Shown: positions 53,533-63,492, counted from the first letter of the stretch. The stretch: 64,000 bases of DNA from Shewanella sp. Arc9-LZ (GCF_010092445.1 NZ_CP048031.1:3658001-3722000); one strand, 5' to 3'. A program made the numbers and translations. Notes: generated by a model from the letters alone, not told the origin.

Positions 53533-54155
53533 GTCAGTGGATTTACTTTTTTGATTTATGTGGTACTGCGGTATTTGCCCTTTCGGGAGCATTAGCCGCG
53601 GGTAAACATCGTATGGATCCCTTTGGCGTTATCGTGTTGGCTTCTGTTACAGCAATTGGCGGTGGCAGTATTCGCGATGCGCTAATAGGTGCTACACCGG
53701 TTTTTTGGATCCGCGATCCTAACTATATTCTTGTCATTCTTGCGACAGTAATAACCTGCTTAGTGTTAGTGCGTAAACCGCATAAATTACCGCCACGCTC
53801 ATTATCTATTGCCGATGCACTCGGTTTAGCACTATTTACCGTAATTGGTGCGGAAAAAGCCTTATTACTCGGGTTATCTGGTATGGTCGCGGTGGTAATG
53901 GGATTAATAACCGGTGTCGGTGGTGGTATTATCCGAGATTTGTTATGTAGGCAAATTCCAATGGTGTTGCGAACGGAAATTTACGCAACCGCTTCCATCG
54001 TTGGAGGGATCTGTTATACCTTAAGCATATTTGTCGGCATGGATAGCATGACATCGATGTTGATCGCTATGTTCAGCACGCTAATCATCCGTCTGAGTGC
54101 TATCCGCTGGCACTTATCTTTACCGGCTTTTGATTTGAAAACAAAGAGAATTTAA
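53529..54155 (+). CDS. trimeric intracellular cation channel (TRIC/UPF0126) protein
   Basis: This 208-residue membrane protein contains two repeats of the TRIC/YadS/YicG family, each with a glycine-rich motif: ALSGALAAGKHRMDPFGVIVLASVTAIGGGSIRD and VVMGLITGVGGGIIRDLLC (in parts). Bacterial members form trimeric potassium-permeable channels. It overlaps the DUF2721 gene and the next gene begins one base after its stop, so the three form a unit. Confidence 0.85.
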   Translation: MSQWIYFFDLCGTAVFALSGALAAGKHRMDPFGVIVLASVTAIGGGSIRDALIGATPVFWIRDPNYILVILATVITCLVLVRKPHKLPPRSLSIADALGLALFTVIGAEKALLLGLSGMVAVVMGLITGVGGGIIRDLLCRQIPMVLRTEIYATASIVGGICYTLSIFVGMDSMTSMLIAMFSTLIIRLSAIRWHLSLPAFDLKTKRI

Positions 54156-54156
54156 T

Positions 54157-54633
54157 GTGCGAATAATCTTCATATTATGCTGTTTGCTATTGAGCTTTCC
54201 GAGCAAAGCCAATATTGGTGATATGCCACGAGAACAACAACTCGCGATGCAATACATGGAAGCGCTTACGGATCATGACTATACCGTCCTGCGTCGTTTC
54301 TACTCTCGCGACACGGTATTTTACGATAAAACAGCCAATACTACTTACACTGGCGGTCGGCATATTATTGCGTTTTTACAGCGGGCTCATGAAGGTGTAT
54401 TAGAATACCGTTTAAACGTAGAACACATGTTTAATACCGGCTCTCTCGTGGTGATAATAGGCAGTTATCGATTACGAGGCCCCGGCGATCAATATGGTAA
54501 ACCCGGTAAAATTATCGACCTTGCGGTACCAGGTGTCACCACACTAAAATTTGATAACAATACTGAGCGTTTAATTGAGCAAATGGACTTAATGGACTAT
54601 CAAACCATGTCTGATCAACTTGAGTCTCAGTAG
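54157..54633 (+). CDS. exported NTF2/SnoaL-like protein
   Basis: This 158-residue protein has a signal peptide (MRIIFILCCLLLSFPSKAN) and a single NTF2-like fold: MQYMEALTDHDYTVLRRFYSRDTVFYD, then beta-strand segments to TTLKFDNNTERLIEQMDLMDY. SnoaL-like domains bind small ligands; no catalytic residue is clear. The start is a GTG at 54157, one base after the TRIC stop. Confidence 0.7.
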   Translation: MRIIFILCCLLLSFPSKANIGDMPREQQLAMQYMEALTDHDYTVLRRFYSRDTVFYDKTANTTYTGGRHIIAFLQRAHEGVLEYRLNVEHMFNTGSLVVIIGSYRLRGPGDQYGKPGKIIDLAVPGVTTLKFDNNTERLIEQMDLMDYQTMSDQLESQ

Positions 54634-54678
54634 TGTTGCACGTATAAATTAGCCATAAATTAACCATGGTTCAGACAT

Positions 54679-54710
54679 AAAAAAACGGCTTACATTATAA
54701 GCCGTTTTTT
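54679..54710. terminator. bidirectional rho-independent terminator
   Basis: AAAACGGCTTA / TAAGCCGTTTT with loop CATTA, flanked by A and T runs, lies between the convergent NTF2-like gene and tyrS. Confidence 0.93.
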
Positions 54711-54728
54711 ATTCGCTAACATCCGTGA

Positions 54729-55925
54729 TTACTTTAAAATCACTTTAGCAAATTTGCGTTTACCCACTTGGAATACCGCTTCAAGACCTGCATTAAAAAT
54801 TTGGCGACTGTCTTCAATCTTCTCGCCGTCCATTTTAACTGCGCCTTGCTTAATCATCCGCATACCGTCAGAGGTTGAACCCACAAGGCCTGCATCTTTA
54901 AGTAAGTTAGCAATAGCTAACCCGTCGCCCGCTTCTAATACCACTTCTTCGATGTCATCAGGGATGGCACCTTTTTGGAAACGGTCGATAAAAGCTTGAT
55001 GCGCCGCTTGTGCTTGCTCTTCATCATGAAAACGAGCAATGATTTCTTTGGCTAACAAAATCTTGATGTCGCGTGGATTTGTGCCATTTTCAACGTCTAA
55101 CTTGAATTGGGCTAACTCAGTTAACGGACGGAATGACAACAGTTCAAGATAACGCCACATTAAGTCATCAGAAATCGACATCAGTTTGCCAAACATTTCG
55201 TTGGCAGGCTCGCTCACACCAATATAATTATGCGCCGATTTAGACATTTTCTTAACGCCATCTAACCCTTCAAGTAATGGCATCATGATGACAGTCTGCG
55301 GCTTTTGGCCTTCAGATTTTTGCAGTTCACGACCCATAAGCAGGTTAAACTTTTGGTCTGTACCGCCTAATTCAACATCGGCTTTCAATGCAACCGAATC
55401 GTAACCTTGTAATAAAGGGTACATAAATTCATGAATCGCAATCGATTGACCTGATGCATAACGCTTTTTAAAGTCATCGCGTTCCATCATTCGGGCAACA
55501 GTTTGCTGTGATGCTAAGCGGATCATGCCAGCAGCGCCTAATGGCTCTAACCAGCTAGAATTAAATTCGATGCGGGTTTTTGCAGGGTCCAAAATTTTAT
55601 AGACCTGCTCTTTATAGGTTTCGGCGTTAGCAAGCACTTGTTCACGAGTCAGTGGCGGACGGGTGCTGTTTTTACCACTAGGATCACCGACCATACCGGT
55701 AAAATCACCAATCAAGAAAATCACTTCGTGACCAAGCTCTTGAAAAGTACGCATTTTATTCAAGATGACCGTGTGACCTAAGTGAATATCTGGAGCGGTA
55801 GGATCTGCACCTAACTTGATGCGTAAGGGACGCCCTTCTTTCAGTTTCTCAAGCAAATCCGCTTCAAGTAATATCTCATCGGTACCGCGCTTAATCTCTG
55901 CCAATACTTGATCTAAATTCGCCAT
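54729..55925 (-). CDS. tyrS: tyrosyl-tRNA synthetase
   Basis: TyrS charges tRNA-Tyr. The 398-residue form is of the longer TyrZ-like subgroup: [20 protein letters not shown] contains the HIGH-equivalent HLGH, and [10 protein letters not shown] the KMSKS motif; a C-terminal S4 RNA-binding domain ([19 protein letters not shown]) ends it. I start at ATG 55925 ([14 protein letters not shown]), with GGGAG 11 bases upstream; the frame opens at a TTG nine codons earlier. It is divergent from the mepM-type gene. Confidence 0.96.
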   Translation of the reverse strand: MANLDQVLAEIKRGTDEILLEADLLEKLKEGRPLRIKLGADPTAPDIHLGHTVILNKMRTFQELGHEVIFLIGDFTGMVGDPSGKNSTRPPLTREQVLANAETYKEQVYKILDPAKTRIEFNSSWLEPLGAAGMIRLASQQTVARMMERDDFKKRYASGQSIAIHEFMYPLLQGYDSVALKADVELGGTDQKFNLLMGRELQKSEGQKPQTVIMMPLLEGLDGVKKMSKSAHNYIGVSEPANEMFGKLMSISDDLMWRYLELLSFRPLTELAQFKLDVENGTNPRDIKILLAKEIIARFHDEEQAQAAHQAFIDRFQKGAIPDDIEEVVLEAGDGLAIANLLKDAGLVGSTSDGMRMIKQGAVKMDGEKIEDSRQIFNAGLEAVFQVGKRKFAKVILK

Positions 55926-56050
55926 CTCTACTGCAACTCCCAGGGCTTGCACAAAAAATAAAGAGGTCTATGTTACTTGTTAGCCACAGCAAATGAAAGA
56001 GTGTACACTTAGCCGATAATAACGAAAGAGAGAAATTGGTAACAGAGTCA

Positions 56051-57589
56051 ATGGCAAAGCTTCTTACTTTATTCACATTGCTGCCAAAAGCACATCAAAT
56101 CACATTATCTTTATTGGTGATTCTAACGACAATTATTCTGATGTTTCCATCGGAAGACGCTCAAGCATCTAAACAAACCCAACTGGTAAGTCAATCTGCT
56201 GACAAATCAGACATAGAAACCAATAAACGTTATGATATTCCATTAGCCTTTCGCAGCCCAACACCACCGGGTAATAATGACAGTGTCGCTGAAGATGAAT
56301 CGATTGATTTCATATCAAATGATGCCCTTGCATCACGAGATAATAGCGAAGAGGTAAACAGCGGCGAAACCCCTGACGATGAAGCGTTTGCCCATCATCT
56401 TGCCATGTTGCAAACAAGTACCTCTGATATTGATGGCATGATCAATGATATCGATCAGCAAGTTGCCACTCAAAAAGCTAAATTAAAACAACAAGCGGCT
56501 AATGATGATTATAGCGTTGAATACTATGAAGTGGCTAAAGGCGATACCTTAGGCGGTTTATTTAGCCGTGCAGGACTCAGCGCGAAAGATGTTTATGACA
56601 TTACCCAATTACCCTTAGCGAAAAAGAATCTACTAAAAATAATGCCGGGCGAAGAAATCGCCATCAGTAAAAATGCTCAAGGTGAATTACAAGAATTAAC
56701 CTATCGCATGGATAAAGTGTCGACATTAATTATCAGTCAACACAATGAGCAATACAAAGAAACGGTTAACACTAAAGAAGTCGTTAATCGCACCTCGTTT
56801 ATTAGCGCCAATATTAAAAGCAACTTTTGGAATGCCGCTGCCGATGCAGGCTTGTCTGGTAACCACATTATGGAATTGGCCAATATTTTTGGTTGGGATG
56901 TCGACTTTGCTCTAGATATTCGTAAAGGCGATCACTTTTCGTTGTTATTTGAACAAGAATACGCCGACGGTCAATTTTTGCGTAATGGCAATATTCTCGC
57001 AGCAGAGTTTATTAACCAAGGTGAACGCTACACCGCAGTACGTTATACCGACGGTGAATACTATTCTGAAAATGGCAGTAGCATGCGTAAAGCTTTTTTG
57101 CGTTCGCCAGTAGACTTTAAATACGTCAGTTCTAATTTTAACCCCCGTCGCTTACATCCGGTAACAGGCCAAGTTAAAGCCCACCGCGGTGTCGATTATG
57201 TTGCTGCCATTGGCACGCCGATTAAAGCGGCAGGTAAAGGTAAAGTGGTTGAGGCCGGTTATAACCAGTTTAATGGCAACTATGTCTTCATTAAGCACAA
57301 CGAAACCTACACCACTAAGTATTTGCATTTAACTAAGCGCAAAGTAAACCGTGGTGAAACGGTTAAACAAGGCCAAATAATCGGTACTCTAGGTAAAACA
57401 GGCCGAGTCACTGGCGCTCACTTACATTACGAATTTATTGTAAATGGGGTTCACCGCAATCCACGAACCATCGATTTACCTAAATCAATGCCAATTGATA
57501 GCAGAGAGAAGAACAAATTCGCTGCACTCAGCAAGCAATTGATGACGCAATTAAAATCAAATCAACAACAGCAATTGGCAAGTAATTAA
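56051..57589 (+). CDS. mepM: M23 peptidoglycan DD-metalloendopeptidase, MepM type
   Basis: MepM-type enzymes cut D-Ala-mDAP cross-links to allow wall growth. An N-terminal membrane anchor (ITLSLLVILTTIILMF) precedes a LysM/OapA-like region (YYEVAKGDTLGGLFSRAGLS) and a Csd3-like domain. The C-terminal M23 domain has the zinc ligands in HRGVDY and HLHYEF. I use ATG 56051 (512 residues); a TTG at 56036, also preceded by GA-rich sequence, is possible. anmK, a cell-wall recycling gene, follows 36 bases on. Confidence 0.9.
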   Translation: MAKLLTLFTLLPKAHQITLSLLVILTTIILMFPSEDAQASKQTQLVSQSADKSDIETNKRYDIPLAFRSPTPPGNNDSVAEDESIDFISNDALASRDNSEEVNSGETPDDEAFAHHLAMLQTSTSDIDGMINDIDQQVATQKAKLKQQAANDDYSVEYYEVAKGDTLGGLFSRAGLSAKDVYDITQLPLAKKNLLKIMPGEEIAISKNAQGELQELTYRMDKVSTLIISQHNEQYKETVNTKEVVNRTSFISANIKSNFWNAAADAGLSGNHIMELANIFGWDVDFALDIRKGDHFSLLFEQEYADGQFLRNGNILAAEFINQGERYTAVRYTDGEYYSENGSSMRKAFLRSPVDFKYVSSNFNPRRLHPVTGQVKAHRGVDYVAAIGTPIKAAGKGKVVEAGYNQFNGNYVFIKHNETYTTKYLHLTKRKVNRGETVKQGQIIGTLGKTGRVTGAHLHYEFIVNGVHRNPRTIDLPKSMPIDSREKNKFAALSKQLMTQLKSNQQQQLASN

Positions 57590-57625
57590 TAAGCGGTTTT
57601 ATTGCTGTTAACAGAGAGTCACTTC

Positions 57626-58738
57626 ATGTCTAAGCCAGAGTATTTTATCGGTCTAATGTCAGGCACAAGCATGGATGGTGTAGATGCAGTATTGGTTGAT
57701 TTTTCGGCCGAACATCCTGTGCTAATCGCCAGCCATACAGAAGCCATTCCTACACATTTATTAAAAGGCTTACAGCGTTTATGTCAACCCGAAACAGATG
57801 AAATTAACCGCTTAGGTAGGCTCGATCGCAGTGTCGGCAAACTGTTTGCTCAGGCAGTAAATCACTTATTGGCAAAATCAACAGTGACTGCCGCTGAAGT
57901 GATCGCGATTGGTTCACATGGACAAACCGTGCGTCACATGCCCAATTTAGAAATGGGTTTTACCTTGCAAATTGGCGATCCAAACACCATTGCCATTGAA
58001 ACCAATATCGATGTTATTGCTGATTTTAGACGTAAAGATATCGCCCTTGGCGGCCAAGGCGCACCGTTAGTTCCGGCGTTTCATCAACAAGTGTTTGCTC
58101 AGTCTGGTCATTCAAGAGTTATTTTAAACATTGGCGGCATTGCCAATGTTACTTATTTACCCGGCAATAGTGAGCAAGTATTAGGCTTTGATACTGGCCC
58201 AGGTAACAATTTAATCGATGCCTTTATTCAACAAAACTTAAACCAACCTTTTGATGAAGATGGTGCCTGGGCAGATTCTGGCACCACCCACCCAGACTTA
58301 CTCAAGCAGCTATTATCACACTCTTATTTTTCACTAGCCTATCCAAAAAGCACTGGCAGAGAGTTATTTAATCAAGCTTGGCTTGAACAACAACTCGCTG
58401 ACTATAGCCATTTAGATCAACAAGACATTCAATCCACTTTACTTGACCTTACCTGTCACAGTATTGCCAATGACATTAATAAATTGTCACCGACTGGCGA
58501 ATTGTTTGTTTGCGGCGGTGGTGCGTTAAATAAAGCCTTAATGCAGCGACTAGCCACTTTAGTTCCCGGTTATAAAGTCGATACTACCAGCGCCTTAGGT
58601 GTTGATGCTAAGTGGGTTGAAGGGATTGCCTTTGCATGGTTAGCAATGCGTTATCACCATGATTTACCCGCAAACTTACCGGCCGTCACAGGTGCGTCAC
58701 GTGCTGCTATATTAGGTGGTCGCTTTAAAGCGAGATAA
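57626..58738 (+). CDS. anmK: anhydro-N-acetylmuramic acid kinase
   Basis: AnmK hydrolyses and phosphorylates 1,6-anhydroMurNAc to MurNAc-6-phosphate in wall recycling. It begins [26 protein letters not shown], the signature of the family; [58 protein letters not shown] and FVCGGGALN follow. I start at ATG 57626 (370 residues) with GAGAG seven bases upstream. It is downstream of the mepM gene, so a wall hydrolase and a recycling kinase are linked. Confidence 0.96.
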   Translation: MSKPEYFIGLMSGTSMDGVDAVLVDFSAEHPVLIASHTEAIPTHLLKGLQRLCQPETDEINRLGRLDRSVGKLFAQAVNHLLAKSTVTAAEVIAIGSHGQTVRHMPNLEMGFTLQIGDPNTIAIETNIDVIADFRRKDIALGGQGAPLVPAFHQQVFAQSGHSRVILNIGGIANVTYLPGNSEQVLGFDTGPGNNLIDAFIQQNLNQPFDEDGAWADSGTTHPDLLKQLLSHSYFSLAYPKSTGRELFNQAWLEQQLADYSHLDQQDIQSTLLDLTCHSIANDINKLSPTGELFVCGGGALNKALMQRLATLVPGYKVDTTSALGVDAKWVEGIAFAWLAMRYHHDLPANLPAVTGASRAAILGGRFKAR

Positions 58739-58852
58739 ATACACCAATATGTGCGGTTTACTTTTGCAATTGTGGCCTCAATGTTATGATGCCCACAAAT
58801 TTGCTCAATCGTTTGAAATTGGGCAAAGCCGTAACTTAAGATGAGAGTCAAT

Positions 58853-59239
58853 ATGAGCAACAAAACCAAAAGTGTGTCTGAACTGATGAATCTAACGCCA
58901 GAAGGCCGTTACGATTATATGGTTGAGCAAATTAAAGCAGAAAAAATCATTTGGACACTTCAAGACCAAGATGGTTGCGTCATGCTAACCACTGAAGATG
59001 AAGATTGCATTCCAATGTGGCCTTCTGAAGAAACAGCTGCACTTTGGGCAGTTGATGAATGGAAAGACTGTGAACCATTAGCGATTCCACTAGACGAGTT
59101 TCAAGAACGTTGGGTGAGCGGCATGGAAGATGATGATTTATTTATCGCTGTGTTCCCAGTACAAGAAGACTTAGGTGTCGTTGTGCCACCGTTTGAAATG
59201 AACGAACGTATTTCGCCAAAGAAACAACAAAAGCATTAA
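58853..59239 (+). CDS. DUF2750 protein
   Basis: This 128-residue soluble acidic protein fits DUF2750: RYDYMVEQIKAEKIIWTLQDQDGCVMLTTEDEDCIPMWPSEETAALWA (in part) and PLDEFQERWVSGMEDD. The start at ATG 58853 has GAGAG five bases upstream; ATG 58841 is a weaker option. The function is unknown. The next gene starts 6 bases after its stop. Confidence 0.8.
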   Translation: MSNKTKSVSELMNLTPEGRYDYMVEQIKAEKIIWTLQDQDGCVMLTTEDEDCIPMWPSEETAALWAVDEWKDCEPLAIPLDEFQERWVSGMEDDDLFIAVFPVQEDLGVVVPPFEMNERISPKKQQKH

Positions 59240-59245
59240 TGTGTT

Positions 59246-59710
59246 ATGACAATAATCAGCTCGGAATCAAACCAAATAGATAAAGTAACGGTCAAACCAC
59301 GTTTACCAAAACGACTTATCGGTTTAATGGTTATTTATACATTATCGTCTGTCAGTGGATTAATGTCCGCCAGCTCACTATCAGAGTTAAGTGCAATGTT
59401 ATGCATTTTGACCTTGATGATGGTATTGGCAATTATCGGTCGCCAGAAAGCAGGTTTATATCTACTGCGGGTTTATTGTCTGTTGCAACTGCTGTTGTAT
59501 AGCCTATTACCGATCATAATGTATGACCCAGATAATTTGGTTGCCGGACCAACGACATTTGATTTTGGTTTATTTCAAGCCGTAGTGCCTGATTGGCTTA
59601 TATACTCAGTGCTGATTACGCTAGGTATTATACAAGTGTGGATTAGCTTTAATGCCAAAGTGAAAGCGTGGTTTAAACCGCGGATGAACCTCAACATTAT
59701 GAGTAGCTAA
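59246..59710 (+). CDS. small integral membrane protein, unknown
   Basis: This 154-residue protein has four helices: RLIGLMVIYTLSSVSGLMSA, AMLCILTLMMVLAIIG, LLRVYCLLQLLLYSLLPIIM and LIYSVLITLGIIQVWISF. I do not recognise the family. It is probably cotranscribed with the DUF2750 gene and followed by a strong terminator. Confidence 0.65.
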   Translation: MTIISSESNQIDKVTVKPRLPKRLIGLMVIYTLSSVSGLMSASSLSELSAMLCILTLMMVLAIIGRQKAGLYLLRVYCLLQLLLYSLLPIIMYDPDNLVAGPTTFDFGLFQAVVPDWLIYSVLITLGIIQVWISFNAKVKAWFKPRMNLNIMSS

Positions 59711-59749
59711 TCATCGATTATATTATTTAGAGATGTTGTCCATAAATCA

Positions 59750-59775
59750 AAAAAGCCGTCGAAAGACGGCTTTTT
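59750..59775. terminator. bidirectional rho-independent terminator
   Basis: AAAAAGCCGTC / GACGGCTTTTT with a GAAA tetraloop lies between the membrane-protein gene and convergent erpA. Confidence 0.93.
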
Positions 59776-59847
59776 ATTATATAAATCCATTCTACAGTGA
59801 GATTGTTATCTCATTTATAGCGTGGTTTATCGCTGCTGTAAGACTCA

Positions 59848-60198
59848 TTACACCGAGAAACTAGCCCCGCAGCCACATGTAGTGGTCGCATTAGGGTTTT
59901 TAACAAAAAAGCGTGAACCTTCAAGACCCGATGTATAATCCACTTCACCACCAACAAGGTACTGAAGACTCATTGGATCAACAACCAACTGCACACCTTG
60001 CTTTTCAATGGTGAAATCACCTTCGTTGACTTTTTCATCGAATGTAAAGCCATACTGGAAACCAGAGCAACCGCCACCTGTTACATATACACGTAGCTTT
60101 AATTCAGGATTCTGTTCTTCTTCTAACAGACCTTTTACTTTTATCGCCGCCGCATCGGTAAATTGGATCGGCATTGTTGCATCAACTTGTTCAGTCAT
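59848..60198 (-). CDS. erpA: iron-sulfur cluster insertion protein ErpA
   Basis: ErpA is an A-type carrier that delivers iron-sulfur clusters, for example to isoprenoid-synthesis enzymes. The three cluster cysteines are in [15 protein letters not shown] and [11 protein letters not shown] at the C-terminus. Length 116 is normal. It lies 21 bases downstream of the DUF6776 gene on the same strand. Confidence 0.96.
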
Positions 60199-60219
60199 TA
60201 CTACCTCTTACTTCGGTGT

Positions 60220-60993
60220 CTACTGAGAATTATCCTTTACCTGACTATTTTGTTCAAGTATTACCCGCAGTTCTTTTTCACCCATCAACAGCTCTGGCAC
60301 ATTAAAGACTTGTTCAATCTCCCCGCCTTTCACCCCACGACTCGCAGCGACCTTCACTTTGACCATAATTCGTTGTAAATTAAAACCACTTGGCAGCACA
60401 AAATCGCTGTCCATAATTTGAAAATAATTAAACTCAAAATCCAGCTTTTTATTAATTAACTTGCTCAAAGACAGTTCGGCCGGCTGGTTATTTAGTGTGC
60501 CAAGCAACAATACAGTGGCGTTGGTTTTCACTTTTACTTTGCGTTTTTGCAACTGAGTTAAGATTAGTCGTAACTGATATTGCTCGGGAGCTACACCTTG
60601 AGATAATTCCACTCCATGAATTGCCACCCCTTCAACATCAGCATCGGTAACCATAACACTGCGATAAAATGCTAATTCTTTTTCTAACGCTTTCTGTGCA
60701 GATAATTGCTGACTAAACATTTCTTGCATTTCTTTGTTGGCATTATCAGCAATACTTAAGGCTAAATTTCGACTGGCAAGCGCTTGCGCTTGAGTCTCTA
60801 GTTCTTGCAATAATTTACGCTTACCACTGGCGCTATTTGGTGTAGCCTCTGGTGCAAATGAAAGCCATAGGTTAAAACTTATCGCTCCCAGCAAAAAACA
60901 CACTACCATTAACCCTATTAAGTATATGCTTGATGTCCGGTTTTTGCGTTCTAAAACTTGCAGTCTGTCTAACCAGCGGTGATAATTTAACAT
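60220..60993 (-). CDS. DUF6776-like membrane-anchored coiled-coil protein
   Basis: This 257-residue protein has one N-terminal helix (YLIGLMVVCFLLGAISFNLWLSF), a coiled coil (RKLLQELETQAQALASRNLALSIADNANKEMQEMF, about 58-110, in parts) and a C-terminal beta-rich domain. This layout fits DUF6776, a gammaproteobacterial family without a known role. It is upstream of erpA in one unit. Confidence 0.7.
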   Translation of the reverse strand: MLNYHRWLDRLQVLERKNRTSSIYLIGLMVVCFLLGAISFNLWLSFAPEATPNSASGKRKLLQELETQAQALASRNLALSIADNANKEMQEMFSQQLSAQKALEKELAFYRSVMVTDADVEGVAIHGVELSQGVAPEQYQLRLILTQLQKRKVKVKTNATVLLLGTLNNQPAELSLSKLINKKLDFEFNYFQIMDSDFVLPSGFNLQRIMVKVKVAASRGVKGGEIEQVFNVPELLMGEKELRVILEQNSQVKDNSQ

Positions 60994-61232
60994 TACGTTA
61001 CAACCTTTTAATAAAATACAGTATGCTTGATGAAGCTTATTTGCTTAGGGCTTATATTTTTGTAGAGCTTAACATCTTGTTCAAATCCTATGCATTGTAA
61101 ATAAGGTTCTAATGATAATAATTTGCTTGCCAAATAAAGCTTTACCAGCCAACGTAAAGAGCTAAAAAACATGCGCAGGCAGTACTTTGACCTGTTAAAA
61201 GGCGTTAGTGCAAATTGATGGAGAGTCATAAC

Positions 61233-61325
61233 ATGACACATACGCGTTATCGGTCAATCAATAAAAAATTGCCAAACATAACCCTAAAATATCAACAGAC
61301 TTTAGAGTCAAACCGTGCAATTTAA
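61233..61325 (+). CDS. possible 30-residue leader ORF overlapping the ClC gene
   Basis: ATG at 61233 has GGAG nine bases upstream; the ORF runs 30 codons to TAA at 61325. The product is basic (MTHTRYRSINKKLPNITLKY...). It overlaps the GTG start of the ClC gene by 11 bases in another frame, an arrangement used for translational coupling. No family is recognised and it could be chance. The rest of the 60994-61314 gap shows nothing else. Confidence 0.35.
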   Translation: MTHTRYRSINKKLPNITLKYQQTLESNRAI

Positions 61326-63039
61326 GATAAATAAAGCCGCTATTATTCACGCCAAAAGAACTACGCGCAAATATCTACGTAACGAATTTAGAGATAAGTT
61401 ATCTCAGGCTAAAATTAGTGTGCAACTTTGTGCACTCGCACTGTTATTTGCCATCATCGCCTCATTAGTGATTATCTTATTCCGGTTAAGCTTGGTGTGG
61501 GCAGAACAATATCTGCATGCAGATTCCATGAGCCTTAGCTCAACCTTAAGCGATTGGCGCTCTTACTTACCTTTAATCGGCGCGCTGCTTATTTGGTTGC
61601 TGTCATTGTTGGGGTCAAAGCGTTACCGGCGCATGGGCATTGCTTATGTATTGCATCGATTTAAATTGCACTACGGTAAGGTACCGCTTCAATCAGCTGC
61701 TGGACAGTTTTTTCAAGCATTAATCGCACTGATGACCAATTTTTCTGTCGGAAAAGAAGGCCCAGCGATTCACTTAGGTGCGGTGAGCGCAAGTGTTATG
61801 GCTGAGAAGTTCTCGTTACCAGACAATAGCGTGCGCATTATGTGTGCTAGTGGTATTGCCGCGGGTATTGCTGCCACCTTTAACGCACCGCTGGCTGCGG
61901 TTTTGTTTGTATTTGAAGTCATTGTACGAGAGTACAAAATTCATTACTTTTTCCCTATTATGCTATCTGCTATTTGCGGCGCGGTATCAAGCCAACTTGT
62001 ATTTGGTAATATTCACGAATACGATTTGATCAATGTGATCCACATTCCACTCGATCATTATCCTATTTTACTCATTGGCGGACTTGCGCTGGGATGTGTC
62101 GCTGCCCTGTTTAACTTTTCACTGATGAAAGTCACTGCCACTGGCCAGCACTGGCCATTAATTTATCGTCTGCTCATTGCTGCAGCAGTCACCACTCTAG
62201 TTGGTTTAGTCATGCCACAGGCATTAGGCTCAGGCGATTTTGCCATCAATGAAGCCATTAGTGAGCATCCTAGTTTGTTGTTTTTAATCGCGCTGTTATT
62301 AGCAAAAATGTTGGCGACCATTGCTGCTATTGGCTTTGGCGTACCAGGCGGACTTATTGGTCCGCTCTATGGTATTGGCGCCTTAATTGGGGCAATTCTA
62401 GCGTTAATCAGTAGCCTAATATTCCCGTCAATTGCGCCTTATGTTGGCTTATATACCGTGATTGGGATGACGGCGATGATGGGGGTTTGCCTGAGTGCGC
62501 CCCTAGCAGCATTAGTAGCATTACTTGAATTAACCAACGATGCTTCGATTATTTTACCGGCCATGTTTGTCACCATCCCAGCATTTTTGGTGGCGTATCA
62601 GGGATTTAATACCAATTCTATCTTGCTAAAACAACTTGATATTATGGGGCTTGGTTACAAAATTGCTCCGCTTAACCAAGGGCTGCAAAAGAAAGGTGTG
62701 AGGGTACTGATGGATAAACGCTTTGTCATTGTTAATGATGATGACGAACTGCTACTTGAAGTACTCAAACGCGCAGCAGGTCGCCCAGTACTAGTGCGTA
62801 ATGCAGAGGGAGAAATTGAAATGCTGCGTCTTGAAATGCAGTCATTTGAAGATTCAACCACGCTATCACGCCTCCCTATGCCAGGGTTACCAGACACGGC
62901 CACCTTAAATGAAGCCTATGAAGCGCTGGTCGCGAAACGCTCCGGTGAAGTGTATATCTATCGAGGCACTAATCAGAAAGTCGTTGGGGTAATAAGTTGG
63001 GCTAATTTACTTCAAGAAATCCGCTCCGGGCAGGTATAG
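61315..63039 (+). CDS. ClC-family chloride channel/antiporter with CBS domains
   Basis: This 574-residue ClC protein has about 10-12 helices to residue 445 and a CBS pair at the C-terminus (VRVLMDKRFVIVNDDDE, ... GEVYIYRGTNQKVVGVI). The gating glutamate is E148 in GKEGPAIHLG, and GVPGGLIGPLYGIGALIG is the second filter motif. The first filter motif GSGIP is not present: its place holds RRMGIAYVLHR. An intact Glu suggests H+/anion exchange. The start is a GTG at 61315 with AGAG seven bases upstream. Confidence 0.88.
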   Translation: MQFKINKAAIIHAKRTTRKYLRNEFRDKLSQAKISVQLCALALLFAIIASLVIILFRLSLVWAEQYLHADSMSLSSTLSDWRSYLPLIGALLIWLLSLLGSKRYRRMGIAYVLHRFKLHYGKVPLQSAAGQFFQALIALMTNFSVGKEGPAIHLGAVSASVMAEKFSLPDNSVRIMCASGIAAGIAATFNAPLAAVLFVFEVIVREYKIHYFFPIMLSAICGAVSSQLVFGNIHEYDLINVIHIPLDHYPILLIGGLALGCVAALFNFSLMKVTATGQHWPLIYRLLIAAAVTTLVGLVMPQALGSGDFAINEAISEHPSLLFLIALLLAKMLATIAAIGFGVPGGLIGPLYGIGALIGAILALISSLIFPSIAPYVGLYTVIGMTAMMGVCLSAPLAALVALLELTNDASIILPAMFVTIPAFLVAYQGFNTNSILLKQLDIMGLGYKIAPLNQGLQKKGVRVLMDKRFVIVNDDDELLLEVLKRAAGRPVLVRNAEGEIEMLRLEMQSFEDSTTLSRLPMPGLPDTATLNEAYEALVAKRSGEVYIYRGTNQKVVGVISWANLLQEIRSGQV

Positions 63040-63279
63040 TCCCAGACTATCCTCGGTATAAGCTCTCACCGAGTGAAGATGGAATGTACCTATTCAATCA
63101 ACCTATTTTCAAAATAGGTCTATTGGCTAACAAGACGTATTAACACCTTGAAAGCGGTCCTTTTATTAGGAAATTAGACAACTTAAATAGTGAGGCGAAA
63201 TGCTTTAACAAATATTCATTAACCCATACAGGGGCTGCTATAGCACAATGAAATTTGAGGTAGCTCGGTCAGTATGCCG

Positions 63280-63299
63280 CTCATTCAGTGCTGAATGAG
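63280..63299. promoter_or_regulatory. 20-bp dyad in the pyrB upstream region
   Basis: CTCATTCAG, TG, CTGAATGAG form a 9-bp perfect inverted repeat with a 2-base centre, about 255 bases before pyrB. It may be an operator or a short hairpin. No T-run follows. The 510-base gap has no ORF of note. Confidence 0.35.
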
Positions 63300-63456
63300 T
63301 CATAAAGGCGCGCAACTTAATTCCATTAAAAAGTAAACTAAAGCCCTGCGAATGTTCTTCATAGCAGCAAGTGAATCTCAAAGTTCAGCACGGTTATTAT
63401 ATTTATCTGGCGGTTCTTTTCTGCTACAATTTTGCCTCAGCCACCCTACACATAAC

Positions 63457-63492
63457 CTATATAACACTCTATATAATGCCCTATATAATAAT
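63457..63492 (+). promoter_or_regulatory. three 12-bp tandem TATA-like repeats before pyrB
   Basis: CTATATAA occurs at 63457, 63469 and 63481, exactly 12 bases apart, the last about 65 bases before the pyrB ATG. Each resembles a sigma-70 -10 box, so they may give multiple or slipping start sites. Pyrimidine-sensitive start choice is known for some pyr genes, but this arrangement is not one I know. Confidence 0.45.

Noticed and set aside
61008..61241. 77-residue minus-strand ORF between DUF6776 and the ClC gene
   Set aside because: No ribosome site, odd composition, and it overlaps the better-supported small plus-strand ORF.
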